Below, in pieces: positions 1 through 11,755 of a stretch of DNA of 64,000 bases (the first letter of the stretch is position 1; each line of letters begins with the position of its first letter). The stretch is from Bilabrum cf. latius (lineage: Eukaryota > Bigyra: Bicosoecida > Bigyra > Bicosoecida), in the NCBI GenBank assembly GCA_965178125.1, contig OZ237749.1, forward strand, positions 372,001-436,000. The letters run 5' to 3'. The notes beneath the pieces are model-generated. The model had not been told where the DNA came from. It saw nothing but the letters and a program-made list of their open reading frames with translations, and ran no database searches. The translations under genes and the position numbers were made by a program.

Positions 1-3000
1 CCCCGGTCTCGTCGGAAGCTTTCAGGGCACCACCGCCGGCGGCGCTGGGTGGAGGTTGCAGCCCCCGGCGCGTCCCAGCCTTGGCTTGCAGGGAGCCAGA
101 GGGACTTGAAGCTGTGCCCCCACCTGTCTTGGCATCAAGCTTTCCGCTGCTACTCGCAGACCTGTCTGCCAGTCCAGCGGTGAGGCCTGCACGTAGACCG
201 AAGCGGTCCTTGGACCTCGACTGTTCCAAGCGACGGCGCAGCTCCTGCTCCTGTTTCTTGGCCCTCTGCTTCTTGCCCATGCCCGGGCGGCGCACCTTGG
301 TTCTAGCTCGCTTGGCGCTGCGCACGGCCTCGGTTGCAATCTCCATCGCAGCCTCCATGCGGCCTGCAGCTGCAGTGCCCGGCTGAAACACGTCGAACGC
401 GTCTGCTTCCACCTCTTCCCGCACCATGTCAAGGCGCGACTCGCACTGCTCAAGACGCACGACAGCACCCTGCTCCGTCGAACGCATCGACTGGGCCTTG
501 GAGCGAGCCCCCTCTCGCAACATCTTTAGTACCTCTGCAGAAGCCTTGCTCCACTGCTCGCAGCCTTCGGATAGCTTCCTGAGGTGCGCCACCGACTCTT
601 GGTACTCTTGCATGCGGTTCTTCCTCTCTGTCATTGGAACGAATGCGATCACAGAGGCGCGCCTGCCACGGCGTCGCCTCGGCGGGGACGATGAGCGCGG
701 GCCCGAGAGCGCCATGCCGCCAGCCTTGCCGAATCCATGACCCGCGCCGCCGCCGCCATTACGCTCCAATGCGTGGGCAGCGGCAGCCGCAGCACCAGGT
801 CGGCGGCCCTCCGCCGCTAGCACTGCCACAAAGTGTGCCTCTGCCGCCGCAGCGCGTGCTCTCCTTGCCTCCGCGATGTCCTTCTGCGCCTGTGCTACGC
901 GCTCTCTCCACTTGTCTGGAGTTGCCAGCGCCTCGCGGATCTTGCCCCTGTCGGGGGCATCGCTCATGGCGCGGCTTCTGCTGCCGCCGCTCTTGGCAGC
1001 CGCCGCGCGGCCGACCGCCTGCAAGAGGCCGGATTTTACCGCCTCCTCGAAGGCATGGGTGGCTCTCTCAGTGTCCCTGGCCGCGCGGTTGATCTTCTCT
1101 TCTGCTGTTTCCGCGTCGCTCTTCAGCCTCTGAAGCTCAAGGAACAGTTCTGCCCGTCTGCTCTCCACCTCTTCGGTGTGGGCAGTCACCGCCTCCTCCG
1201 CCTCGAAGACGTCCTCTAGCGCGCGATCGAGGGCCTGCTTCAGCCTAGCGAGTGCGTCTTTCTCGTGCGAGGTGACCGCAGGGGTGATGCTGGCCCTGGA
1301 GGCATCGTCCCCAAGCCCTACAGGCGACTCTCCGGGAGGAGGTGCGCCCAAGTGAACAGCGTTATGCTGCGTACGCTCGGCCTGCACAACGGCCTTCTCG
1401 GCCTTGTACTCTGCCTCGAGCTCCGCCTCTTGCTGTGCCTCGAGGACAGCGCGCGCCAGCTCCCTCTCAGGCATCTCTGCCGTGGTCACGCTCCGAGCCG
1501 CAGTGTTCAGCGCGGTCACGGCGGTGGCACCGGCTTCCTTCAGGCGATCGTAGCGCTGAAACTGCGTGACTAGCCTCCGCCTGCACAGCGACATGGTCTG
1601 CGCGGTGCGCAAAAGTTCTATCCTGTGCTGCAGCCTGCCGTACAACACCTCGGCCCGGGCCACTGCGTCCACGGCTGGCGGCACTGACGCCATAAATTCC
1701 TGCTGCAAGGCCCTGTCGAGAGCGCCTGCGCCAGCTAAGCCAGTCATCTTCTCGATGCTGCGGGTACGGGCGAGGCCCCCGGAGCCGGAGAGCCCGCCCG
1801 TGCTGAGCTGTCCTCCTCCTCCCGATCCACCGCTCGCCTTGCTGCTCCCGTCATCATCACCGTCCCCGCCGTTGGCAGCGACATCCCCATCGCCGAATCC
1901 AAGCCCGCCGGACCTGCCCCCAGAGATACCCACCTCTTCCTCGGCCAGCTGCACGGTGGCCATCACGAGGTCGATGTCATCGTCCTCGTCGCTCCACTCT
2001 GTGCCCTGGTCGCTGTCTTTCTCGAAGAGCTGAGCCTGCACCATCTCAGCCGCATCCACGGCGGCTTCCGCAGCATCTACTCTGGCGACGAGCAGCTGAA
2101 TGTGCCGCTCAAGCGAGAGAACAACTGCCGGATGCGAGCCCTCCACCAGCCCCTGCCCCTCTTCCTCGGCGGTTCGGATGACCTCCAAGGCGGCCTCCCT
2201 TCCCTTTCTCCTCGCCTCTTTGTGGGCCGCGAGGCTCTCGCTCGCGGATCGCGCGATGGAATTGGCCCGTCCTCTCTCCTGCTTCAGCCTCGACATCAGG
2301 TCCTCCATGGGACGGTTCTCGGTTGCCATGGATTCCACGCGGTCCCTTGTCACAACGTGCGAGACGCTGGTGGCGCGCATACCCGTGGAGGCAGAGATAG
2401 CCGTGGCGGCGGACGCGCCCGACCTCCGCTCTACGCTGGAGGAACGTTCCTTTTCTTCCTTGTCGATGCCTTTCTGAGCCAGCTGGTTCAGCGCGTCTCG
2501 CTCCGCCCTGTCCTCCGCCATGGCGGCGCGGTTGGCGATCTCAAAGACAGGGCACGGGGCCGGGTTTCTCTTGGTCGGGTTCTCCTTCCGCACGTCGTCG
2601 CGCCTGTGACGGAGCTTCGAGAGCTGAACGGATACCCTGGCCAGCGCCGCGGAGGCCCCAGCGAGCGTTTGGAGCTCCATGTTGGTCTGGTGCAGCTGCA
2701 GCCTCCTGTGGTGCTCCTGCATCCTGGCGGTGCGGCTGGCCTGCTCTTCGGAAGTCAGCTTTCCCTGCATGATGTCTTCGATCGTCCTGGCGCGAGCACT
2801 GGCCTGGTACCCCCTCCTCAGGACGGAATCCGACCGCCCTCGCGTCATTACATCCAGTTCGCTGGGCAGCTGCGGGATCTCTTGACCTCCGCCGTTCGAG
2901 AATGAGCTGACGGAAGGCATGGACGAAGCTACGGTCGCGCCAGTGGCGGAGGGTTTGCTATCGCTGCCTGCCCCCGCGGCAGCTGCGCCGCTAGAATCGC

Positions 3001-4315
3001 TCTTGAGTCGAATGGGAGACGGGGTGCGGTTTCGGTCGGGCAGCTGCCCCGCTCTCGTCTCGCCCCTTGACCCGGCGATGCTGCTGCGCATGACACCTGC
3101 GGCCTCCTGCTCCTTTTGCCTGCGCCTTCTCTCGGCTTGTTCCCTGCGCCTGGCTCGCCGAAGGTTCCTTCGCTTGAGCCTTTCTTCCAGGGATAGCCTC
3201 TGCTTGAGCGCCTCCTGCTCGTGGGCGTGCTCGGTCACAGCGAGGCCCGCCTGGTATGTCGCCTTGAGCCTGCGTGCCTCTAGGTCGGGCTGGACATTGG
3301 TCTTCGTCTTCTCGCTGATCACGGACTGGGCCGTTTCCGATAGAACGGAGCCGGCGCGGGATCGAGTCCTGTCAAGGATGGAGGGGCTCATGGGGCCGCC
3401 CGAGCCCAGCCGCGGCGTGAAGCCGCCCCCGCCGGCGCGAGGGCCAGGCCTCGGCTTGGAGCTCACCGAGGCGGAGACCTCGTCGCCGGGGTCTTCTTCT
3501 TCTAATTGTGTCCCAACGGTGGTGTCGATGGAGGCGTGGGTGTCGTGCGCGGCGCCGTTCTCGCTTCCGCTGGGCTATCGACCGCTTCCGGAAGCCGCGA
3601 ATTCTTTCGCAACTCGCCGTCGCGCTCGAGCCTCCACCTCCTCCAGCTGCTTCTGGTAGTCCGCGAGCCTCTGCTTGGCCTCGTGTTTTGCTCGCCTGCT
3701 CGCCTTGTTGCGCTGCAGTGAGGCATCCAAGGCGTCTGCTTGCCTTCGAAACTCGCGGTCCACGGTCGTGAGGCCTAGCGAAAGCTGTCGCTCAAGCTCT
3801 CGCTGCAGCTGTCCCTTATCATCATCAGCCGAATGATGTTTGCCATCGCTGCCCCGGCTCGCAAGGGCTTCCTTCCAAGCTGTGGAAGCCACATCGTGGT
3901 CTACGATCGCAATCCGGTGGCCCAGGCTACCCGATCCGGACTTTGGGGATTCTTTCACGCGCGGTGCAAGTTTTGATCCACCTACTGCTCTGCTTGAAGT
4001 CTTCTAGGTTCGCGGGGATGGCCGACCGTTCTGGCTGGCCTGCGGTGGTTTGGGCGATATTCCGACTTGCTACCCGAGTGGAGTACCCCTGCCAGCGCCA
4101 GAGCTGCCTGAACTAGTATTGATATCTGATTGCTTGCTGTCGGAGTCCCCCATCGTACTGGCATTTGGGTCTGTGGATGCAGACTCTCTCAGCTGCCCAA
4201 GCAAGCTCCGCTTTGACGCTAGCTTCTTCACCTCCCTCTTGTGGGCGACTTTTCGCTCGGCTAGACGCTTCCGAACAGACTCAGATCTAGACAGAGGGGG
4301 TGCCGGCCTTGACAT
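1..4315 (-). CDS. Long coiled-coil protein, C-terminus beyond window
   Basis: Reading leftwards from ATG 4313-4315 the frame stays open to the window edge (at least 1438 codons) once TAG is read as sense at 4070-4072, 4004-4006 and 3575-3577. An in-frame TGA lies just upstream at 4352-4354, which supports this start. From 3574 to position 1 there is no stop of any kind. The N-terminus is basic (Arg/Lys-rich around residues 14-35), followed by a Ser/Gly-rich linker. After that come several charged helical stretches rich in Glu, Arg, Ala, Gln and Lys that look like coiled coils (about residues 175-245, 360-400, 480-660, 850-1200), separated by Ser/Gly/Pro-rich spacers. I recognise no catalytic domain. 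A cytoskeletal or flagellar role is only a guess from the composition. Confidence 0.8.
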
Positions 4316-4905
4316 GCCTTCAGCAATAACTGGCTACGCTAGCAGCGACAGTCACCGGAAAGCTCTCGAGTGGAATGCTGCAATGCTCCTTTCACTGCCA
4401 GAAGGGGGAGCTTCAACCGGCGGTCTGATTCAAGAAGTACTGTTTGTATCCAGCGAGAGTATCCTTGGCCGAGGAGGCAGCAAATTGCAGCCGTCAACTC
4501 GCCCCAATCTTGTGGCCGCCGATGCATTGTCGGAGTCGGCAGTTGGTCGCAAACTATCTGGCAGTCACGGTGCGGGGGATCGAAGCCTGAGGTGCTGTCG
4601 AGTATGAGATTGGCTCATCCAGCAATGCTTGCGCCCAGCAGGTATGCGCGTCCGCGCATTTCCACTACCGCCGCGGCTCCATTCGCGAAAGCCGTGCTGG
4701 ACGTTTGCTTGGCTCAGTGTAATTGAAAATTTGCATGTCTTGCTGAATGCGCGGCGCCATAGCGAGACTGATTTGCGGAACTCAATTGCTCCACGCTGAG
4801 ATTAAATTTTCTGCCATAGTGTTGCGAGCAAACGCGAAAACGAAACCATCACTATAATATTTTGTGCCCCGAGCACCTTCATCCCTCCCTGCTTGCTGGC
4901 TACGA
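4316..4905. other. Divergent intergenic region
   Basis: Lies between the coiled-coil gene (leftwards) and the GH130-like gene (rightwards), so it should hold both promoters. An AT-rich patch at about 4850-4863 sits just ahead of the GH130 signal peptide and contains the in-frame TAA (4855-4857) that limits that reading frame. I see no RNA gene or repeat here. Confidence 0.5.
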
Positions 4906-6150
4906 ATGTGGTTGCTATTGACGGTTCAAGTTGCTGTTGCAGCTGCAACTTCTTTGCGTCAGCAGCCCGGGCCTTGGCCCAACTGTTCACATGCAGGCTT
5001 ACCAAAGCAATCAATGTATGCTATCAAAGTACTCGACCGATACGCAGCGGCTACGCTCGGAAGTTAGGCGCTCATCTCGATGCAGAACGGCAGCAGCGCG
5101 TTCAATTTCTCTTTCAATGCGGCTTGGTTTCCGTCTCCGAGAAGCAATGATCTGAGCAGAGATGCAGGAGGCGGACTCATTGTTCGGGCTGTAGAATGCA
5201 ACCCTAATCACCACCCATGCCCCAAAGCAAAGCACCCGGAATGGTCCAACGCAGGTGCACTCGCGGCAGTCAACGCAAGCTTTGACCAAGAGGTACCCAA
5301 AGCTGGGTTCGTGGGGCAACACAGCATATTTTGGGCAGGAGTTCCTCCTCCGCCATCTTCCAATTAGAGCCGATGGGGCGCTGCCGACCCCAGAATCAGG
5401 TATCGGCCGAGCAACGGCGTGTACTACTTGACGTGGGACAACTGCACGCGCAACTGCTACCCCACCCGCTCGACCATGCTGTCAACGACGAGAACTCCTA
5501 TGATTCACGATTCGTGGACCTTTCATGGCCCACTGCTTCCTGGAGAATACACGGGAGGCGCTGCCCTCCTGTTCCGAGACGAGCACGAGCAGGATTCGGA
5601 ACATTTTGTCAGTGGCAAGCAGCAGCAGCTGCGGGTGGAAGCGCATAGCAAGCACCTGGCATTCGTTTCTGATTCTAATACGGCCCATGCTATCCTCCTA
5701 GCCGAGTCATCTGACGGAATCCACTGGGAGCTGGCCAGCGACCCTGCCCAGCGCACGTTCATGGAAGGTAGGAGGGGCTGCTGGGACGTGTCGGGGGTCG
5801 CACCCGGGCCCCAGCCGGAGAGGCTGAGCACCGGTGACTACTTCATGGTGTACAACATCGACACGGGGTTTCCGTGGAAGGGGAATCCGCTCGGGCGGTG
5901 CGCTGTGGGGTGGGCGATTCTAGACGGGTAGGACCCAACTCGTATCGTGGCTCGCTCGGACGGCCCCATGCTGCTCGCATAGGCGCCATGGGAGCAGTGT
6001 CTGTAGGAGACGTATGCTTGCCAGGAGACAATGGTGGTGTTCTCCACCGGGATGAAGCCGCTCGGAGGGGACGAGTTCATGGTAGTGTACGGAGGCGGTG
6101 ACACGGACGTTGGGATCGCCAAGGTTAAGGTTGAAATAGACAGCATTTAA
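4906..6150 (+). CDS. Secreted GH130-like glycoside phosphorylase/hydrolase
   Basis: 414 residues, ATG 4906 to TAA 6148-6150, with five in-frame TAG (5065, 5365, 5929, 5980, 6004). The start gives a signal peptide (MWLLL, then an Ala/Val core). An in-frame TAA at 4855-4857 leaves no earlier ATG. GH130 landmarks appear in order: HPEWSNAGAL (about residues 106-115); GAADPRIRY followed by GVYYLTW (about 157-180), where the DPR Asp is the family's usual general acid; the GWAILDG-UAG-DPTRIVARS segment (about 335-351); and a C-terminal VVFSTGMKPLGGDEF followed by GGGDTDVGIAKVKV. GH130 enzymes act on beta-mannosides by phosphorolysis or hydrolysis. Because three of the five TAG fall inside the conserved C-terminal third, the standard code would truncate the domain. 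The exact substrate cannot be told from sequence. Confidence 0.78.
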
Positions 6151-6545
6151 GCAGTCAGGGCGGGCTAATCGTGTTTTTCAGTCCATTCCGCAGGGTAGTC
6201 TATTGGTGTATTTAATGTGCGCTTTGCGCCATTTGCCTGCTCAACGCTGTGTTGCAGCGGCTGTAATCAACGGTGTGCCCTTGAGTCATAAATGGGCAGT
6301 CCAAAGATGGTTTCGCTTGGAATAAATGCCTGCTGGCCGATCTGTATAGCTGAAGCATCAAACATTTATTGGGTCGCCATTTGGCCTTGGTCTGACGTAG
6401 TTTTAGCTATCGGGAGAAACGGGGGCGCGGCTGGCCGCCACTGGCCGCCACTGGCCGCCAGAATACCAGAATAATTTGTAGGGTAAAGCCGCCAGAATAC
6501 CAGAATACCAGAATAATTTGTAGGGTAAAGAAACCACACAAAGTA
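6151..6545. other. Intergenic region with short repeats
   Basis: Follows the TAA of the GH130-like gene. The first 270 bases hold nothing I can identify; the last part is the tandem-repeat block listed separately. Confidence 0.5.
6431..6530. repeat. Compound short tandem repeats
   Basis: Three perfect copies of the 10-mer ctggccgcca (6431-6460) run into two near-identical copies of a roughly 30-base unit made of the 8-mer ccagaata (2-3 tandem copies) plus aatttgtagggtaaag. The second copy has one extra 8-mer. This looks like replication-slippage DNA. Confidence 0.85.
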
Positions 6546-7037
6546 ATGTGCAACCACGAATGGCGAGAGCGAGTTGGGCCAGAGCAGAGCAAGAGCGTGG
6601 ACGCACAGGTCAGGACGTGGGCCAGGCGCATCACGATGAGTTTGGCAACGACACGGGCGAAGTACATGAACGATTATTACAAACATGTTCAGCTGGTTAC
6701 TACGCGCCGTGCCATTGCCGAGGAGGAGAAGAGGAGGGAGGACGCAGAGAGAGCGGAACAGCAACAGGAAGCAGCAGCAGTGGCAGCGGCAGGTGAGGCG
6801 GCAGAGGCCGCAGCACTCGCAGCAGTCGTTGAACAGACCGAAGCTGAAGCCGACCAGCAGCAGGAAGAATTGCCGGTCGCACTCAACCTGCAGGGCGGAA
6901 TCCGGGGAGGAGCAGTCGCAGCTGCTGACCCTGGCGAAGCACCTCCTCAAGAGATCGAGCCCGAGGATCCAGGAGCTCCAGCTGCAGCACAACCCCACCA
7001 CGGCGGGGTATAGGTGCTTCTGGATCATCCTGAGTGA
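6546..7037 (+). CDS. Hypothetical Ala/Glu/Gln-rich ORF
   Basis: ATG 6546 to TGA 7035-7037 (163 residues), crossing one TAG at 7011-7013. The middle is rich in Ala, Glu and Gln and could form a helix; the end is Pro/Ala-rich. No family is recognised. It starts right after the tandem repeats and lies near the 3' side of the retroelement on the other strand, so it may be chance or a remnant. Confidence 0.3.
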
Positions 7038-7348
7038 ACTCGGGAGTCTCGATGAGTACCACAGAGATTAAGTGTTGGACGAGGGTCCGATGCGAGATCT
7101 CGAAGGTGACGATGATGATTGAATGTAACGATACGACTTTTCACGAATGGCTGTCACACCCCCAAGGTGGGGCCATCAAAGATGACCTCAGAGAACAACG
7201 CGATCAAAAGACCCGCAGCCCCCCCCCTAGAGCAAAGGCCAAAGCCTCAAAAGAAAGCAAAAGAAAGAAGAACCCCTCGTCCCAAAGAGGATTTCCGAAA
7301 CATCATGGTGCTACACATACCGAGACGATCACCCTGAGACTCAGCCAC

Positions 7349-10294
7349 TCATCCACCAAAGGACCAGAGGGAAGGAGAGTGAGCCCGAGCCATCCTCGTA
7401 AGGACAGCCGGACCGTCGACACATGCCATCCGCCACCAGCGGGACGTCCATGTACGACGTAGCTACTCCCTTTCACGCAAGACACAGCGAAGCGAAGTCG
7501 CCATCTCACGCGCCCAGATCCTCTCAAGAGTATGCATGAGCCCTCTAGGGCGAGCCACACGATGTCCCCTGCGATCCTGAGCTCGCATTGCAGCATACAG
7601 GTCATCCGATGAGCTCGCAGTCCAGCCTCGCACCGAGGCCCCAGTCCACCACCTGCAGGCAGTCCAGGACGGAAACGTTCTGATCTTTACACTCAGCTCA
7701 TCAACCACCAGTGTCGCAAGCCGTACCAATCCAACAGAGGCGCTAGAGCGGGCAATTGCTCGGCGCATCTTGGGAATGGTTCGCTCAGCAGCAGCGACTC
7801 CACGCCTGTCCTGCTCCAGAGGTTGTGGGTGAGGTTCAAGACGTAGGCCATGGTCCGCCCATGCCTTCCTTATCTTGCCCTTCTCCTCTGAAGTTCGACT
7901 GGCCCAGTCACCGGAGACCCACTCTGCCTGAAGACCACGTGACTGCAGCGATGACTCTCGGCGAGTCATCTCCACAGCCACCTTGTCAGTCAGCTCTGGA
8001 GTAGGGGAACAGGAACGAGGGTAAATACCCGCACGAACACGAAGGATCAATCGCCCGTCGGAGCCACGCAGTTGCAGTGCTGCAGTGGTAGGCAGTGAAC
8101 CAGGGCCGAACACCCCATCAACCTGACCATGGTACTGGTCCAGTGACACTGTCTGTTCTGCATTCTGCTGCCTGATTGCGCTCGCCAGGACGTAACCGGA
8201 GTGGCATCCAGGGCTCAAGTTCCTGAAAGACCTGATGCTAGAAGCAGACTTCGACGAGTGCCAACGGCGCACCGCTCGATTCAGCTCCTTCTCACCCAGC
8301 CAAGTCACTCCGTTGTCAACAGATACTCCATTGTCATGAAGGTGAAGCCTGAGAGACGCCGCAGCACTAAGAGGTCCCTGCTGCGACATCTACTGGCACA
8401 TGTATGCAGTCCGGATGTAGTGAGATACCACTGGTAGACCCCTCCTATCTGGGGCTCGCATGAGCTCAAAGAGGTCCCGTGCGGTCCTTCCGGCAGCACT
8501 CGCAAGCCATACCTCAGAATCCAACGCCACTTTCGGCAAGCGACGTCCTTCGACGGCAAATGGCATACGGTCAGCCATTCCAGTGGCCAGCATCCACCTC
8601 ATGCGTGCCAGGAAACGGTCCACTACACTCAGCACAGCTGCATTCATGATCACGCCGTAGTTCACAGAGATCCGCTGTTCCAGACCTCGGAAGCGTTCCC
8701 AGCCAGTGGCGCATCCAGCAGCACCAATGCCATAGAGCGCGCTTGTGAGCGCTCCAGAATAGAGAATCTGGGAGTGTAGACGAACCGACCAATCACAGTC
8801 AACTGCAGCGCGGGTTATGATGGACGCTTGTTGCATCGCCATTGCCACCCTTCGCCGAACGTGGGGGACCATGTCAATGGCTATCACGTCCCTCTCTTCG
8901 TAGCCGGGCCCAAGCTCTGCTGCTGTGGCATGGATCCTCGTCGTCGATATCAGCAACCCTAGATACACATACGACTTCGCGCGGGGAACGGTCCATGTCT
9001 GTTCTACCCATGATGGGTTCACTTCCGTGGCTGTACACGCGATATCGTCGTCCCACCCACGGGGAAAGGAGTCGGCTGCAAGTCCAAACGGCATCATGGC
9101 AGTCTTCTTCGCGAGCCCTGATGGACTCACTGGTCGAAATCCAAGCTCAAGCCCGGCCAGTTCGAACAGCTCAGTGACGACCGCGACCACCTGACAGGCC
9201 TCCGTCCATGTCGTTGCTGCCGCTACATAGTCATCTGCATAGCCGCACTGTCCCCAAGGAGTACCTCTACATCCTGGTGACGGTTGTAGTACATGAGAGT
9301 GTCCCAAATCTGAGCGCTCTCTCGCAATGGCCTCGAGGAGGACCCCCATGAAGACGAGGAAGAGCGCCGGTGAGAGTACTTCTCCTTGCGGGGTCCCAGC
9401 CTCCTTCTGGATTGGCCTGGATGTCTTACCAGTTGCTGAGTCCCTGATCCGGACCGAGACCTTCAGTCGTGACAGAAGGAAACCAGTTGCCTGATCTCCC
9501 CAGCCCTGAGCCTTCATGATCGCTTCCATGATATTCCACTGACAGCTGTCAAAAGCACCCTTCACATCAAAGAAGATAAGGACCCCGCCGTCTAGTCCAC
9601 GCTGTCGGACCCACTCAAGCACGGTGCAGTAAGCTTGCTAGCAGTTCTTGCCAACCCGAAACCCAGCTTGGTCGAGGCCGAAGAGTCCATGCTGTTCACA
9701 GTACTCAACGACCTTAGCGTTTGCTACAAGACTGATTGTCTTCGAGAGCACCGAAGCGTAGCAGATAGGTCTGAACTCGTCCACCTTGGGGCTCTGGCCA
9801 GGTCGTGGGTTCTTTGCAACTGGGCGCATGAATGCTGCCTGGAAAACCTCTGGCTAGACCCCGGTCCGCAACATGAGGTTGTAGATCCCACGCAGCAAGT
9901 GGAGTACAACTGCCGGCCGTTTGGATCCTGAGGATTCATGCGGAGCTGCCCTACATCTCTTCAGCAGGGACGGATTGATGTTGTCCGGGCCTGTGGCTTT
10001 GTTCTCGCCAACCACATCGATGGCAGCATCGATCTCACGTACACTGCGGCACCACAGGTTCAGTTCTCGTGATGCTCTAGGCATGCTGCGTTGCACTCTG
10101 AGAATGAACTCTGTCGGGTCGATCTCCCTCCGGCGTGAGCTGTTCTCGAACTAGTCTGCATGCGCCTCAAGAATGCCGTCAAGGGTGGTGACTGGAGTTC
10201 CGTTCCGTAACACAATCGCCTCTAATCCACTGATGGCCTTGCAGGTCACCTGACGGGCTCTGTCAAGCTGCTCGCGGATGACACGGTACGCCCA
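7349..10294 (-). CDS. Non-LTR reverse transcriptase (downstream of TGA)
   Basis: RT motifs are in the right order: FRPICYASVLSK (fingers), QAGFRVGKNC, FFDVKGAFDS (motif A Asp), GTPQGEVLSPALFL (motif B) and CGYADDYVAA (motif C YADD catalytic pair), spread over about 9780-9225. A thumb-like region follows, then about 300 residues of unassigned C-terminal sequence (8389-7463) that may hold a tether, RNase H or endonuclease remnant. I cannot identify catalytic residues there. Five TAG are read through. The upstream in-frame TGA at 10295-10297 sits between CPI and WAYRVIREQ, so this copy may be inactive or start downstream of it. Confidence 0.8.
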
Positions 10295-10732
10295 TCAAAT
10301 AGGGCATGTGTCTAGCTGTTGCCGGAGGACTTCGCCATTGACTCGTGCTCCTTGGGCACCAACATCCGAAGTAGCCTGCAGGTCTGACAGAACATCACGA
10401 CGGAGGGTTTCTCTTGATTCAGGGTGCTGAAGGGTCTGCGGGTGGATGTCTCCATCACTCCAGGCCGTACTACGGAAGATCCGACCAAGAGCTTCTTTCA
10501 GCTTAGCCAATTTCAGTCCGCGACGTCGTAGTGAGGCAGCGGCTTTACTTAGGCTTCGCACATCCGGTCGGGACGCAGCACACATGTCCAGAAAATGGTT
10601 GGCCGCTGCAATCCATCCAGCCAAGAGGGTCTTGTTCTTACTCCGACTCTTCTTGTTTCGTAGCTTGCCAGGCCTGCCTCGTCTGCGTCGACTACTCGAG
10701 CCAAAAGCAGGGCTGGTTGTAACTGATTCCAC
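10295..10732 (-). pseudogene. N-terminal segment of the LINE ORF, ended by TGA
   Basis: 145 codons, same frame as the RT, ending at TGA 10295-10297. It is Ser/Arg/Lys-rich at first (a likely nucleic-acid-binding stretch with GRPGKLRNKKSRSKNK), then helical. An in-frame TGA about 35 bases upstream limits it, and the only starts are non-ATG (GTG at 10732), so it looks 5'-truncated. Confidence 0.5.
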
Positions 10733-10783
10733 GAATGCAGAGCAGACCTCACAAGATTGGGGCCCTCAGAAATTATGTAAATT

Positions 10784-11755
10784 GACATTAAGTAAATTAA
10801 GTAAATTAAGGGCCGAAACACATATATATGTACAAATTATGGTCTTAATATGAATATCTATGGATATTTTGATCACGTAGCACCCGCAACAGGCAAATCC
10901 GCGGACTCCTGAGCTCCAGTGGCCGCACCATCTGTGTCGATCTCGACGTCGCCAAGGCCAAGTTGGCACCATTCGTCCTGCTCACGTATACCTCCACCAT
11001 CTAGAACCTTACGCAGGTCTTCTCGCATCTCCGGTGCTTTTGCACGAAGTCCGCTGCGCGACATCCATCTCGATGCCCAGTCTTCGATGAATGTCGTCGG
11101 GTTTGCCCGAAGTAGCATGACATCCTGGACTGTACTGATGCGTCGGCTTCCCTGCCGCTGATTGCTGCACACAGCAGCGAGCATGGAAAACTTTCTTTCC
11201 ATGTTCGAGCTGTTGAGGCGTAGGTTGGCAACACGGCGGCGAGAGCTTGCTGTCGCAGCAGCAGCGCTGTCTAGGATTTTTCATCACCATGACCACCCAC
11301 GACCTCCTTGCAAGGCAAAACAGGCTTTCCGTCAGAGTCATACTTGACATTCAACCATTTCTCCTTCGCTAATTTGCGGTCATCGTCCATCATCGCTTCA
11401 AGTTCGGCTTTGAGGGCTGCTGCGGTTAGCGGGATGCACTTCTCTGCTAACTTCTCATAGTGAGATATGAGGTCCCTATAACTAGGCCCCGCAGCCTTCT
11501 ATGAACCATTGGAGACACTAGTGCGCGATTTAACTCTTCTGGAAGTGGTTTTAGGTGCCCGCCGGGACCGTTTCATGCCTGCCACGTAGCCTGCGCGAAG
11601 TGCAACTGACCAATACGCACAAAAAAAATCATCCAATTAAAAAACAAAGGGCACCAATGAGTTTATCTACTTAATTACAAACTAACGTTGCATAAATTTA
11701 TACTCGTAATATCCTCCTTAATGGTTTTTCGGAGCCTCGATTTACTTAATGGCTT
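10784..11755. mobile_element. Candidate inverted-repeat DNA element
   Basis: An imperfect inverted repeat brackets the transposase-like ORF. The left arm at about 10796-10820 starts attaagtaaatt and ends ccgaaac. The right arm at about 11726-11750 is, in reverse complement, attaagtaaatc and ends ccgaaaa; roughly 21 of 25 positions agree. The left arm carries extra copies of the 8-mer taaattaag. I see no convincing target-site duplication. The arms are AT-rich, so chance similarity is possible. Confidence 0.4.
10873..11576 (-). pseudogene. Transposase-like ORF with frameshift
   Basis: From ATG 11574-11576 the frame reads a basic start (MKRSRRAPKTTSRR), one TAG (11499-11501), then SYRDLISHYEKLAEK and on to GGHGDEK. 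At a run of five A (11277-11281 on +) the protein-like signal moves to another frame and continues to TGA 10873-10875. That part contains SNMERKFSML, then STVQDVMLLRANP, which resembles the C-terminal dimerisation segment of hAT-type transposases. A one-base indel in the A run would join both parts; it may be a mutation or a sequencing error. The alternative, ORF1 of the neighbouring LINE, cannot be excluded. Confidence 0.45.

Larger units (their letters stand above)
7349..10768 (-). mobile_element. LINE-type (non-LTR) retroelement, probably decayed
   Basis: One reading frame runs leftwards from about 10768 to TGA 7349-7351. It carries a reverse transcriptase and TAG codons at 10151, 9854, 9638, 8390 and 7463 (lowest + coordinates). 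A single in-frame TGA at 10295-10297 splits an N-terminal basic segment from the RT. No endonuclease domain is recognised on either side of the RT, and no poly-A tail or target-site duplication is clear. The TAG codons fall at positions where the protein continues in family register, so the element is adapted to the host code. Confidence 0.8.

Noticed and set aside
10295-10297. TGA as a second recoded codon (retroelement frame continues past it)
   Set aside because: It occurs only in the mobile element, and TGA ends twelve host genes.
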